Shown here: piece after piece, positions 1 through 6,501 of the stretch
How the letters are laid out: each line of letters begins with the position of its first letter
Numbering within the stretch: the stretch's first letter is position 1
Assembly: GCA_900555195.1 (NCBI GenBank)
Contig: USKC01000111.1
Location: 1 to 9,036 of the forward strand
Origin: an uncultured Lachnospiraceae bacterium
GTDB taxonomy: Bacteria; Bacillota; Clostridia; Lachnospirales; Lachnospiraceae
Length of the DNA stretch: 9,036 nucleotides
Direction: 5' to 3'
Program-made: the position numbers and the translations under genes
Notes under the pieces: model-generated
What the model was told of the DNA's origin: nothing
What the model saw: only the letters and a program-made list of their open reading frames with translations
Databases searched by the model: none

Positions 1-4
1 TGTT

Positions 5-109
5 ATGATAAATATGAATAATAAGAAGTCGCGGAGAGTGATCTCGTCGGTTATCATTATTGTGGTGGTGCTGGCGATGCTGCTTCCCACGCTGCTGTAT
101 GTATTGTAA
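5..109 (+). CDS. Small single-pass membrane peptide (34 aa), hypothetical
   Basis: This short frame runs from ATG at 5 to TAA at 107-109. A basic head (NNKKSRR) is followed by one hydrophobic segment from about residue 12 to the end, rich in Val, Ile and Leu and broken by a Pro near residue 28. That is a plausible N-in single-pass membrane peptide. A second ATG at 14 would give 31 residues and begin directly before the basic cluster. The ribosome binding site, if any, lies outside the window, so the start is undecided and a longer N-terminus is possible. It lies 72 nt upstream of the VanW-family gene on the same strand, with no terminator visible between them. I do not recognise a named family. 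It could be a regulatory small membrane protein or a chance frame, but the charge-then-hydrophobic pattern favours a real gene. Confidence 0.55.
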   Translation: MINMNNKKSRRVISSVIIIVVVLAMLLPTLLYVL

Positions 110-181
110 CGGAAGAGACCATGGTTTCAGGGACCGGCCTGGGTTAGACGGAAGGCGGGAACCGGAAAGGCACAGGGATAT

Positions 182-1771
182 ATGAAAAGATGGATAATGA
201 TGTTGGCGTTTCTGCTGCTGACAGGAGCAAGCCCGCTCCTGTTTGGAGTCCGGGCGCAGGCACAGGCCCGGCCGGATGATACGATTCTGGAAGGTGTATA
301 TGCTGGTGAGATTTCTCTGGCAGGAATGACGCGGGATGAGGCACAGGCACAGATACAGGCCTATGTGGATTCTCTTGCGGACAGGACGATTACGCTGAAT
401 GTGATTGATGGGAATTCCGTAACGGTCACCGCAGCCGAACTCGGTCTTGGATGGGCGAACACCGGATTGGTGGAGGAAGCGGTTAATCTTGGAAAGACTG
501 GAAACGTGGTTGCGCGTTATAAAGATTTGAAGGATCTGGCGCATGAGAATCAGGTATATACGATCCAGTTTTCCTTTGACCAGGAGGCGATCGCTTCCGT
601 CATTGAGAATGAATGCAGCGCATATAATGTGGAAGCTGTGGACGCACATCTGAACCGGGTGGACGGAGAGTTCGTCATTGAAGAAGGGCAGACGGGCGTG
701 GTGGTGGAAACGGAAGCCAGCGAGAGCGCGGTATATGAATTCCTGACCACGCAGTGGGACGGAACGGACGCTTCTGTGGATCTGGTGGTGACGGAAGAAG
801 AACCGCAGGGAAATGCGGAAGATCTGGCAATGGTGAAAGATGTGCTGGGCACCTTTACCACAAGTTATTCTTCCTCCGGTCCGGACAGAAGCGCGAACGT
901 AGCGAACGGCGCGAAGCTGATCAATGGAACCACGGTGTATCCGGGGGAGACATTCTCTACTTATGAGAAGGTCAGCCCTTTTACAGAAGACAACGGCTAT
1001 TATATGGCGGGTTCTTATCTGAACGGCCAAGTGGTGGACAGCATCGGCGGCGGGATCTGCCAGGTATCCACCACGCTCTATAACGCAGTGCTGAAGGCGG
1101 AACTGCAGGTGGATGAGCGGCATAACCATTCCATGATCGTAGGCTATGTGGAGCCTTCCATGGACGCAGCCATTGCAGAGTCTTCGGGAAAGGACTTTCA
1201 GTTTACCAACAATACGGATTATCCGATCTATATTGAGGGCTATACCAGCAATAAGAATATTACATTTACCATATATGGAGTGGAAACGCGGGATTCCAAC
1301 AGAAAAGTTACCTATGAAAGCGAGGTACTGGAGACCATTTATCCGGAAGCGGAGTCAATCGTTCAGACCACATCCCAGCCAATCGGATATGTGAGTGTCC
1401 AGTCGGCTCATATTGGATACAAGGCGAGGCTGTGGAAAGTGGTAACCGTGGACGGAGAGGAAGTCAGCAGAGAGCAGGTAAACAGCAGCAGCTATAAGAT
1501 GGTGCCCCGCACTGCGACGGTGGGCGTGGCGACCAATGATACGAACGCTTATAATCAAATGCAGGCGGCGATTGCCACAGGGAGCATCGATCAGGTAAAG
1601 AGCGTTGCCTCTGCTTTGGCCAGCGGACAATCCACAACACAGGAACCCACAACAACTATCGATCCTGCTTTGGCGGCTATCCTGGAGGGAAAGACGCCGG
1701 AGGAACAGGCGATCCTGATTCAGCAGTACAATGAGCAGCTGGCCCAGCAGCAACAGCAGGCAGGGCAGTAA
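182..1771 (+). CDS. VanW family protein with peptidoglycan-binding and G5-like regions, secreted
   Basis: A 529-residue exported cell-wall protein. Residues 1-29 form a signal peptide (MKRW head, hydrophobic LAFLLL core, AQAQA cleavage region). Residues about 32-200 resemble the peptidoglycan-binding 4 region that precedes VanW domains. The VanW domain spans about 224-368 and shows its hallmark GGGICQVSTTLYNA (289-302) and RHNHS (313-317). A G5-like beta region follows at about 372-450, ending in the typical PRTATVGV. The C-terminus is low complexity: Thr-rich at 485-492 and Gln-rich at 513-529. No LPXTG motif or lipobox is seen, so retention would rely on wall binding. VanW was named from vancomycin clusters but is widespread in Clostridia without any resistance link, and no van genes are nearby. 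The biochemical role is unknown. The ATG at 182 has a weak AGGG element a few bases upstream. The gene is probably co-transcribed with the HypE-like gene that follows. Confidence 0.93.
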   Translation: MKRWIMMLAFLLLTGASPLLFGVRAQAQARPDDTILEGVYAGEISLAGMTRDEAQAQIQAYVDSLADRTITLNVIDGNSVTVTAAELGLGWANTGLVEEAVNLGKTGNVVARYKDLKDLAHENQVYTIQFSFDQEAIASVIENECSAYNVEAVDAHLNRVDGEFVIEEGQTGVVVETEASESAVYEFLTTQWDGTDASVDLVVTEEEPQGNAEDLAMVKDVLGTFTTSYSSSGPDRSANVANGAKLINGTTVYPGETFSTYEKVSPFTEDNGYYMAGSYLNGQVVDSIGGGICQVSTTLYNAVLKAELQVDERHNHSMIVGYVEPSMDAAIAESSGKDFQFTNNTDYPIYIEGYTSNKNITFTIYGVETRDSNRKVTYESEVLETIYPEAESIVQTTSQPIGYVSVQSAHIGYKARLWKVVTVDGEEVSREQVNSSSYKMVPRTATVGVATNDTNAYNQMQAAIATGSIDQVKSVASALASGQSTTQEPTTTIDPALAAILEGKTPEEQAILIQQYNEQLAQQQQQAGQ

Positions 1772-1778
1772 GGAGAAG
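1770..1778 (+). promoter_or_regulatory. Ribosome binding site for the GTG start at 1781
   Basis: AAGGAGAAG overlaps the TAA stop of the VanW gene (1769-1771) and lies at suitable spacing before GTG at 1781. This supports GTG rather than a downstream ATG as the start, and indicates tight coupling of the two genes. Confidence 0.75.
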
Positions 1779-1780
1779 TC

Positions 1781-2761
1781 GTGCAGACCGGTAAAGTGCC
1801 TGAAAATATATGGAAGCGTTCCATAATCAGACAATTAAAGACGCAAAGAGAAGAAGTGATGTATGGCGCAGTTTGGGGGGAGGACTGCGCCATTCTGGCA
1901 TTGAAGGATAAAGAAGCTCTCTTTTCCGTTGCCCAGTTCACCTTCCATGGGCCGGATATGGCATTGTACGGCATCCATGGAGCGGTCAATCAGCTGGCGG
2001 CACGCGGCAGTAGGCCTGTGGCTGTGCTGCTTGAAATCCTGTTCCCAGCAGCTTCAGATGAGGAGGAACTGAAGGCGGTTATGGCACAGGCGGAGGCGGT
2101 CAGCGCCTCCTTGAACATACAGGTTGCGAGGGCGCAGGCGGAGGTTATGCCCGCAGTGAACTGCCCGATTCTCACGGTGACGGCCGTGGGAGAAGCGAAA
2201 CGGGGGGAGGTAACGTCTTTGAATGGCGTCCGTCCAGGAGCGGATGTGGTGATGACCAAGTGGGTGGGAACGGGAGGTGCCAGTCTCCTTGCCAGAAAAT
2301 GGGAAGAGCGCCTGCTTTCCAGATTTCCTTCCAGGCTGGTGGAAGAAGCGAAGCGATTTGACAGGCATCTTTCCATCATACCGGAGGCGGCAGTCGCCGT
2401 GAAGTCCGGCGTCTGTGCCATGACCGGAGCGGGCGAAGGCGGCATCTTCGGTGCGCTGTGGGAAATGGGAGAACACGCAGGGGTCGGACTGGAAATCGAT
2501 TTGAAAAAGCTGTCCATCCGCCAGGAGACAGTGGAAATCTGCAATGAATTGGATCTGAACCCATATGAACTCATGTCCATGGGCTGCCTGGTGGCAGCAG
2601 CCTCAAATGGGAATGACCTGGTGCGCAGCTTGGAGGCGGAAGGCATTTCGGCTGCAGTGGTGGGGAAAGTTACATCAGGGAAGGACAGAGTTGTGTATAA
2701 CGGGGCGGAGAGAAGATTTTTGACGCCCACAAAGATGGATGAGCTTTATCGGCTGTGTTAG
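1781..2761 (+). CDS. AIR synthase-related (HypE/PurM superfamily) protein
   Basis: A 326-residue protein of the PurM/HypE/SelD/ThiL fold. The N-terminal half (about 30-140) has the GEDCAIL segment (33-39) and GIHGAVNQLAARGSRP (64-79), matching the HypE pattern that usually reads GTVNDLA-GA-P. The C-terminal half (about 150-300) has GTGGASLLA, MTGAGEGGIFGAL (214-226) and LDLNPYELMSMGCLVAA, which align with HypE segments. Several usual acidic positions differ: NQ for ND at 70-71, ARAQAEV where GDT/GHT-like residues are expected near 116-122, and GAGEGG for the DPTRGG-like motif. The last residue is Cys (YRLC), reminiscent of HypE, whose C-terminal Cys carries the carbamoyl/cyano group. No hyp or hydrogenase genes are nearby. 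Its own activity is unknown; a divergent kinase-like or hydrogenase-maturation role is possible. The start is GTG, chosen from the ribosome binding site at 1770-1778. Confidence 0.85.
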   Translation: MQTGKVPENIWKRSIIRQLKTQREEVMYGAVWGEDCAILALKDKEALFSVAQFTFHGPDMALYGIHGAVNQLAARGSRPVAVLLEILFPAASDEEELKAVMAQAEAVSASLNIQVARAQAEVMPAVNCPILTVTAVGEAKRGEVTSLNGVRPGADVVMTKWVGTGGASLLARKWEERLLSRFPSRLVEEAKRFDRHLSIIPEAAVAVKSGVCAMTGAGEGGIFGALWEMGEHAGVGLEIDLKKLSIRQETVEICNELDLNPYELMSMGCLVAAASNGNDLVRSLEAEGISAAVVGKVTSGKDRVVYNGAERRFLTPTKMDELYRLC

Positions 2762-2769
2762 CCTGTAGC

Positions 2770-2799
2770 GCCGTGCTTCATGCCGGAAGGGCGGCTTTT
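2770..2799 (+). terminator. Probable weak intrinsic terminator after the HypE-like gene
   Basis: The stem arms are 2770-2779 and 2786-2795 (GCCG and CTTC paired with GAAG and CGGC, with one G-T pair and one mismatch between the blocks). The loop is six bases, followed by TTTT at 2796-2799. It begins 8 nt after the stop codon at 2761. The short T-run makes it a modest terminator that may allow read-through into the Lrp gene. Confidence 0.5.
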
Positions 2800-2821
2800 G
2801 GCAATTCATTTTAAGTAGGAT

Positions 2822-2836
2822 GCGGCCTGAGGCCGC
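2822..2836. promoter_or_regulatory. Perfect GC-rich hairpin just before the Lrp gene
   Basis: GCGGCC TGA GGCCGC is a 6-bp perfect inverted repeat with a 3-base loop. It lies 6 nt upstream of the AGAGGAAG ribosome binding region for the gene at 2854. No T-run follows, so it is not an intrinsic terminator. It could be an mRNA 5' hairpin influencing ribosome access or the stabilised 5' end of a transcript. No convincing promoter hexamers are visible in the 92-nt gap. Confidence 0.45.
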
Positions 2837-2853
2837 GGAAATGAGAGGAAGTT

Positions 2854-3345
2854 ATGAGAGAGTTAAGAGAACAGCTGCTTGGCATTATCGAGAAGAACAG
2901 CCGCATTGATCTGAAAGAACTGGCGGTCATTCTGGGAGTGGAAGAAGTGGATGTGGCCAACGAATTGGCGGCCATGGAAGCGGAGGGAATTATCTGCGGG
3001 TACCATACGCTGATCGATTGGGATAAGACGAGCCAGGATAAGATTTCTGCCTTGATCGAAGTGCGTGTGGCCCCTCAGAGAGGACAGGGATTTGATAATA
3101 TCGCGGAGCGCATCTACAAATATCCGGAGGTGAGTGCAGTATATCTGATTTCCGGAGGGTTTGACCTCATGGTAACGCTGGAAGGGCGGAACCTGCGGGA
3201 AGTTTCTACCTTCGTTTCAGAGAAGCTTTCCACTCTGGAAGGCGTGCTGAGCACTGCGACGCATTTCATCCTGAAGAAATATAAAGATCACGGGACCGTT
3301 TTGGCCAAAAAATATGAAGATACAAGGGAGAAGATCATGCCATGA
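2854..3345 (+). CDS. Lrp/AsnC family transcriptional regulator (AlaR-like)
   Basis: A 163-residue feast/famine regulator of usual family length. Residues 1-50 form the winged helix-turn-helix (LKELAVILGVEEVDVANELAAMEAEGII). Residues about 62-140 form the RAM/ligand-binding domain, with the GGFDLMV motif at 101-107 and the HFILKKYKDHG stretch near the end. The family binds DNA as dimers to octamers and usually senses an amino acid. ATG at 2854 follows AGAGGAAG at good spacing. Its TGA overlaps the ATG of the aminotransferase gene (ATGA at 3342-3345), so the two are translationally coupled and this regulator most likely controls its own transcript. The pair resembles B. subtilis YugG-YugH (AlaR-AlaT), where the regulator activates an alanine transaminase. 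That parallel is from memory of the family and is an inference here; the ligand could be another amino acid. Confidence 0.92.
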   Translation: MRELREQLLGIIEKNSRIDLKELAVILGVEEVDVANELAAMEAEGIICGYHTLIDWDKTSQDKISALIEVRVAPQRGQGFDNIAERIYKYPEVSAVYLISGGFDLMVTLEGRNLREVSTFVSEKLSTLEGVLSTATHFILKKYKDHGTVLAKKYEDTREKIMP

Positions 3346-4523
3346 GAAATCCGCTGTCCGAGAAAATCGTTACAATTAAGCCGTCGGGCATCCGGAAATT
3401 TTTTGACATTGTCAGCGAGATGGATGATGCGATCTCGCTGGGAGTGGGAGAGCCCGATTTTGACACACCCTGGCATATCCGGGATGAGGGTATCTATTCC
3501 TTGGAAAAAGGAAGAACCTTCTATACTTCCAATGCGGGGCTGAAAGAACTGAAAATAGAGATCTGCAATTATCTGAAAAGACGTTTTGGCCTGGAATATG
3601 ATTACAGCAAGGAAACCCTCGTGACGGTAGGCGGTTCCGAGGGCATTGACATCGCGCTGAGAGCGATGGTGGATTCCGGTGACGAAGTCCTGATTCCGCA
3701 GCCCAGCTATGTCTCCTACGAACCCTGCGCCGTCCTTGCAGGGGCGGTTCCGGTTATCATTAACCTGAAGGCAGAGAATGAGTTCCGGCTTACCGCACAG
3801 GAGTTGCGTGATGCAGTTACGGAGAAGACGAAGGTTCTGGTATTGCCCTATCCCAATAATCCGACAGGGGCTATCATGGAAAAGGAAGACCTGGAGGCGA
3901 TCGCAGAAGTGATCCGGGAAAAGGATCTGTTCGTGATTTCTGATGAAATCTACAGCGAACTCACCTTCAAAGGAGACCATGTCTCCATAGCCAGCCTGCC
4001 GGGAATGCGGGAGAGAACGATTCTGATCAACGGCTTTTCCAAATCCTATGCGATGACCGGCTGGCGGCTCGGATATGCCTGCGGCCCTGCGGCTATCATT
4101 GAACAGATGCTTAAGATCCATCAGTTTGCCATTATGTGCGCACCCACAACCAGCCAGTATGCTGCGGTAGAAGCGCTGAAAAATGGAGATGATGATGTGC
4201 GCGAAATGCGGGAAGCCTATAATCAGAGAAGGCGTTACCTGATGCATGCGTTTCGCGAGATGGGTCTGCCCTGCTTTGAGCCGTACGGCGCATTTTATGT
4301 ATTTCCCTGCATCAGTGAATTCGGCATGACGAGCGATGAATTCGCCACGCGTTTCCTACAGGAAGAGAAGGTGGCTGTGGTGCCTGGAACCGCGTTTGGA
4401 GACTGCGGAGAAGGGTTTATCCGCATTTCCTATGCGTACTCCCTGGAAAACCTGAAAGTGGCAATCGGAAGATTGGCTGATTTTGTGGATAAATTAAAGA
4501 AAGAAGCGGGGAAAAAGGAATGA
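3342..4523 (+). CDS. PLP-dependent class I aminotransferase (AlaT/YugH-like)
   Basis: A 393-residue cytoplasmic fold-type I aminotransferase of full family length. The N-terminal IKPSGIRKFFDI and ISLGVGEPDFDTP segments (12-43) are typical. Cofactor residues visible are N173 in PNNPTG, D201 in SDEIYSEL, the Schiff-base lysine K234 in GFSKSYAMTGWRLGY and R242 within that motif. R361 in FIRISYA should bind the substrate carboxylate. The reaction is amino group transfer between an amino acid and a 2-oxo acid. Resemblance to B. subtilis YugH and pairing with an Lrp regulator favour alanine/pyruvate with 2-oxoglutarate, but aspartate or aromatic substrates cannot be excluded from sequence. AGGGAGAAG at 3325-3333 is its ribosome binding site. 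The gene overlaps the regulator upstream and trmL downstream by ATGA at both ends, so the three should be expressed together. Confidence 0.94.
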   Translation: MRNPLSEKIVTIKPSGIRKFFDIVSEMDDAISLGVGEPDFDTPWHIRDEGIYSLEKGRTFYTSNAGLKELKIEICNYLKRRFGLEYDYSKETLVTVGGSEGIDIALRAMVDSGDEVLIPQPSYVSYEPCAVLAGAVPVIINLKAENEFRLTAQELRDAVTEKTKVLVLPYPNNPTGAIMEKEDLEAIAEVIREKDLFVISDEIYSELTFKGDHVSIASLPGMRERTILINGFSKSYAMTGWRLGYACGPAAIIEQMLKIHQFAIMCAPTTSQYAAVEALKNGDDDVREMREAYNQRRRYLMHAFREMGLPCFEPYGAFYVFPCISEFGMTSDEFATRFLQEEKVAVVPGTAFGDCGEGFIRISYAYSLENLKVAIGRLADFVDKLKKEAGKKE

Positions 4524-5026
4524 ACATCGTTCTGCATCAGCCGGAGATTCCGGCCAATACGGGCAATATCGGGAGAACCTGTGTGGCCACAGGAGCGGTG
4601 CTCCATCTGATCGAGCCCCTGGGTTTTTTGCTGAACGAAAAGCAGATCCGGCGCGCGGGAATGGATTATTGGGAAAAGCTGGATGTCCGCCGCTATGTGA
4701 ATTTTGAAGAATTTTATGAGAAAAATTTGAAAGGAAACCCCGCTTCCAGGCTCTGGATGGCCACAACAAAGGCGAAACGGACCTATGCGCAGGCAGAATT
4801 CGGCAAAGATGACTACATCATGTTTGGGAAGGAAAGCGCGGGGATCCCGGAAGAACTTTTGGTGGAACATGAGGAAACCTGCATTCGGATTCCAATGCTG
4901 GATGAAATCCGTTCCCTGAATCTGAGCAACGCGGTCGCCATTGTTCTGTATGAGGCGCTGCGTCAGAATGATTTTGAGGGAATGAACCTGGAAGGGAATC
5001 TGCACCGTTTGAGCTGGAAAGATTAG
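4520..5026 (+). CDS. trmL: tRNA (cytidine(34)-2'-O)-methyltransferase TrmL
   Basis: A 168-residue SPOUT-class methyltransferase of the TrmL/YibK/CspR family, at its usual compact length with no extra RNA-binding domain. The three knot motifs are present: NTGNIGRTC (13-21), FGKESAGIPEELL (102-114) and RSLNLSNAVAIVLYEALRQ (131-149). The opening MNIVLHQPEIPANTGNIGRT is nearly diagnostic. The family uses S-adenosylmethionine to 2'-O-methylate the wobble C34 or cmnm5U34 of leucine tRNAs, acting as a dimer in the cytoplasm. Its ATG overlaps the aminotransferase TGA (ATGA at 4520-4523), and the nearest purine-rich stretch is too close to act as a strong ribosome binding site, which points to reinitiation after the upstream gene. 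A functional tie to amino acid metabolism is not obvious; the linkage may simply be operonic. Confidence 0.95.
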   Translation: MNIVLHQPEIPANTGNIGRTCVATGAVLHLIEPLGFLLNEKQIRRAGMDYWEKLDVRRYVNFEEFYEKNLKGNPASRLWMATTKAKRTYAQAEFGKDDYIMFGKESAGIPEELLVEHEETCIRIPMLDEIRSLNLSNAVAIVLYEALRQNDFEGMNLEGNLHRLSWKD

Positions 5027-5085
5027 GCAAGTGCATCTGGCGGGGATAAAACTTCCCGAAAAGGGACATGATAGTCGCGTAGAGA

Positions 5086-5093
5086 AAAGGAGG
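5086..5093 (+). promoter_or_regulatory. Ribosome binding site deciding the DUF378 start
   Basis: AAAGGAGG, a near-perfect Shine-Dalgarno, ends at 5093 and is followed by ATG at 5102 at 8-nt spacing. It overlaps the alternative GTG at 5093, which therefore cannot be the start. Confidence 0.85.
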
Positions 5094-5101
5094 TGGCTGT
5101 C

Positions 5102-5314
5102 ATGGGAAGCAAAGCACTTGACTATACAGCGCTCGTTATCGCCCTGATTGGAGCGATTAACTGGGGCCTGATCGGCCTGTTCCGGCTGGATCTGGTGGCA
5201 CTGGTTTTTGGCCAGATGAGCTGGATATCCAGAGTTATCTACGCACTTGTGGGAATCTGCGGCATATACCTGCTGACCTTTTTTGGCCGGGTGGGAAACA
5301 GTCGGGATTCATAG
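5102..5314 (+). CDS. DUF378 family small membrane protein
   Basis: A 70-residue integral membrane protein matching the DUF378 pattern. It has a first hydrophobic segment at about 8-27 containing the conserved AINWGLIGLF, then FRLDLVALVFG, then a second segment at about 41-61 (SRVIYALVGICGIYLL), with a short polar tail. The family is widespread and of unknown function. The start is ATG at 5102 rather than GTG at 5093, because the Shine-Dalgarno covers the latter. It follows trmL by 75 nt with no clear promoter or terminator between them, only a 4-bp TCCC/GGGA hairpin at 5054-5066. It may be read through from the trmL transcript. A strong terminator follows, so it is the last gene of this block. 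Confidence 0.88.
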   Translation: MGSKALDYTALVIALIGAINWGLIGLFRLDLVALVFGQMSWISRVIYALVGICGIYLLTFFGRVGNSRDS

Positions 5315-5320
5315 AAGCGG

Positions 5321-5339
5321 ATACCGCAGGCAGCGGTAT
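5321..5339 (+). repeat. Perfect 7-bp inverted repeat after the DUF378 gene
   Basis: ATACCGC (5321-5327) pairs with GCGGTAT (5333-5339) across the 5-base loop AGGCA, and two flanking G-T pairs can extend the stem. Only two Ts follow, so it is probably an accessory 3'-end hairpin upstream of the main terminator. Confidence 0.5.
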
Positions 5340-5348
5340 TTCCGAATA

Positions 5349-5387
5349 GAGGCCTTCGGATGATCTGTCCGGAGGCCTCCTTTCTTG
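5349..5387 (+). terminator. Strong intrinsic terminator ending the plus-strand block
   Basis: A 12-bp stem (arms 5349-5360 and 5368-5379, GAGGCCTTCGGA against TCCGGAGGCCTC with one G-T pair) has a 7-base loop and is followed by the T-rich tail CTTTCTT. Its position 35 nt after the DUF378 stop makes it the terminator of that transcript. Read on the other strand the downstream tail is less T-rich, so it probably serves mainly the plus strand. Confidence 0.8.
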
Positions 5388-5418
5388 CTCGATTGAAAAT
5401 CTCGTTTCCTATCGAATG

Positions 5419-5442
5419 AAAAAAGATGTGGATGGGCACCTC
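5419..5442 (-). terminator. Possible weak terminator of the AraC-family gene
   Basis: On the minus strand, GAGGTG (5442-5437) can pair with CACATC (5430-5425), with one mismatch, across a 6-base loop. A run of six Ts follows (complement of 5424-5419). The stem is short, but it lies just after the stop codon at 5446-5448 and the T-run is good, so it is a plausible terminator. Confidence 0.4.
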
Positions 5443-5445
5443 ATT

Positions 5446-6387
5446 TTACGGAATACTATGGAAGGCTTCTTTCCTTTTTTGAGAAGGGGTACAGCCGTAT
5501 TTTTCATGAAACATGCGGCGGAACAGTTTATAATTGGTGAAGCCATGGCGGGACAAGATGTCCATGATGCCGTCGCGGGTACGGAAAAGATCCTCACAGA
5601 TGTGGGAAAAACGAACCTGATTGACGTATTCCAGGAAGGTGATTCCCATATTTTTTTTAAAATATCTGCAGAAATATTCTGGGCTTAGAGCTACCCGGGA
5701 GGCAACTTCTTTCAAAGATACCGTGTCCTGGTAATGCGTGCCTATATATTCCATAACGGTGATCAATCGGGAGCGTTCCTCATCATCAATCATCCGGGAC
5801 GGCCCAGAGAAAGGAAGTTGGTAGGCGGTAACGCACAAATAGAGCACTTCATAGAGCAGGCTGGTAAAATGAAGAGAAAAGCCCGGAGCTTTGCTCCGAT
5901 AACAGCTGTGTATCTCAGAAAGCAGTTCAGAAAAACGCTGATCCATAGACGGATTCGTTCCAGGACCAGAACGAAACTGGATGGCATCATAATCAGGGAT
6001 GCATCCTTTGAGAAAAGAATGCGGGATCTGCAGGACACAGACCCGGGAATGTTCGGAACAGTTTGTGGCGTGGATAGCCCTGGAATTGATGATAGCAAAA
6101 TCTCCGGGATGAAGCAAGAGCTTCCCTTCGCTCACGAAAAGTTCCATATATCCTGCATCCAACAAAAGAATTTCCAGGCTGTTGTGCCAGTGATTTGGAA
6201 CAAGGACGCCGATGTCCTCGTAGGAAAAGCACCGCACCTGAATGGCGGGCTCCGCCACCACATTTTCATGTACCAGGCTGCCCGCAGGAAGCCGGGGGAC
6301 AGAAGCGTACTTGAGACTGTCGAAGTAGCCGCCCTGGTATTCGGCCACAGCGATTGAATGGAGCGTTTCCGTATTCTGACTTTCCAT
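5446..6387 (-). CDS. AraC family transcriptional regulator with cupin sensor domain
   Basis: A 313-residue regulator with the usual two-domain layout. The N-terminal cupin-like sensor (about 50-130) has the HWHNSLEILLL motif (66-76), LHPGDFAII (92-100) and HATN (106-109), typical of sugar-sensing AraC members. The C-terminal domain (about 208-306) has two helix-turn-helix units: VSLKEVASRVALSPEYFCRYFKK (223-245) and the DILSRHGFTNYKLFRRMFHEKYGCTP signature (276-301). ATG at 6387 is chosen over an ATG 16 codons upstream because AAAGGAA lies 6 nt before it. It is transcribed away from the GH3 glycosidase gene and shares a 312-nt intergenic region with it, so it most likely activates that gene in response to a sugar or glycoside and controls itself. 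The inducer cannot be told from sequence. Confidence 0.93.
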   Translation of the reverse strand: MESQNTETLHSIAVAEYQGGYFDSLKYASVPRLPAGSLVHENVVAEPAIQVRCFSYEDIGVLVPNHWHNSLEILLLDAGYMELFVSEGKLLLHPGDFAIINSRAIHATNCSEHSRVCVLQIPHSFLKGCIPDYDAIQFRSGPGTNPSMDQRFSELLSEIHSCYRSKAPGFSLHFTSLLYEVLYLCVTAYQLPFSGPSRMIDDEERSRLITVMEYIGTHYQDTVSLKEVASRVALSPEYFCRYFKKNMGITFLEYVNQVRFSHICEDLFRTRDGIMDILSRHGFTNYKLFRRMFHEKYGCTPSQKRKEAFHSIP

Positions 6388-6393
6388 CACGCG

Positions 6394-6400
6394 TTCCTTT
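6394..6400 (-). promoter_or_regulatory. Ribosome binding site deciding the AraC-family start
   Basis: On the minus strand AAAGGAA (6400 to 6394) precedes ATG at 6387 by 6 nt. This favours that start over the in-frame ATG at 6435, which would place the site inside the coding region. Confidence 0.7.
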
Positions 6401-6472
6401 CTTTCCCGGCAAATGGGCAAACAGCTGTATAGCATTGCTGTAAGTAAAAAATTCCCTCTTATTTCTCCTTAT

Positions 6473-6501
6473 ATTATGGGAAAATAAAGATATAAAGTCA
6501 A
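6473..6501 (-). promoter_or_regulatory. Sigma-A-type promoter of the AraC-family gene
   Basis: Read on the minus strand, TTGACT (6501-6496) is followed after exactly 17 nt by CATAAT (6478-6473). Each hexamer differs from the vegetative consensus at one position. Transcription would start near 6466, giving a leader of about 80 nt before ATG at 6387. The -35 box lies within the tandem repeat at 6490-6531, which suggests autoregulation by occlusion. Confidence 0.7.

Noticed and set aside
182..1771. VanW as a sign of glycopeptide resistance
   Set aside because: No vanR/S, H, A/B, X or Y genes are present, and VanW-domain wall proteins are common in Clostridia without resistance.
1990..2730. A 246-codon minus-strand frame opposite the HypE-like gene
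   Set aside because: Ser/Thr/Pro/Ala-rich antisense composition and no domain; the plus-strand frame matches a known superfamily.
2796..2826. TTGGCA at 2798-2803 as the -35 of a promoter for the Lrp gene
   Set aside because: No -10-like hexamer lies at 16-18 nt; the position holds the GC-rich hairpin instead.
3288..4247. A 319-codon minus-strand frame opposite the aminotransferase and the end of the Lrp gene
   Set aside because: It overlaps two well-supported genes, shows no motif, and has the low-information composition of an antisense shadow.
5734..6357. A 207-codon plus-strand frame opposite the AraC-family gene
   Set aside because: It is the complement of a gene with two clear helix-turn-helix motifs and has no recognisable domain of its own.
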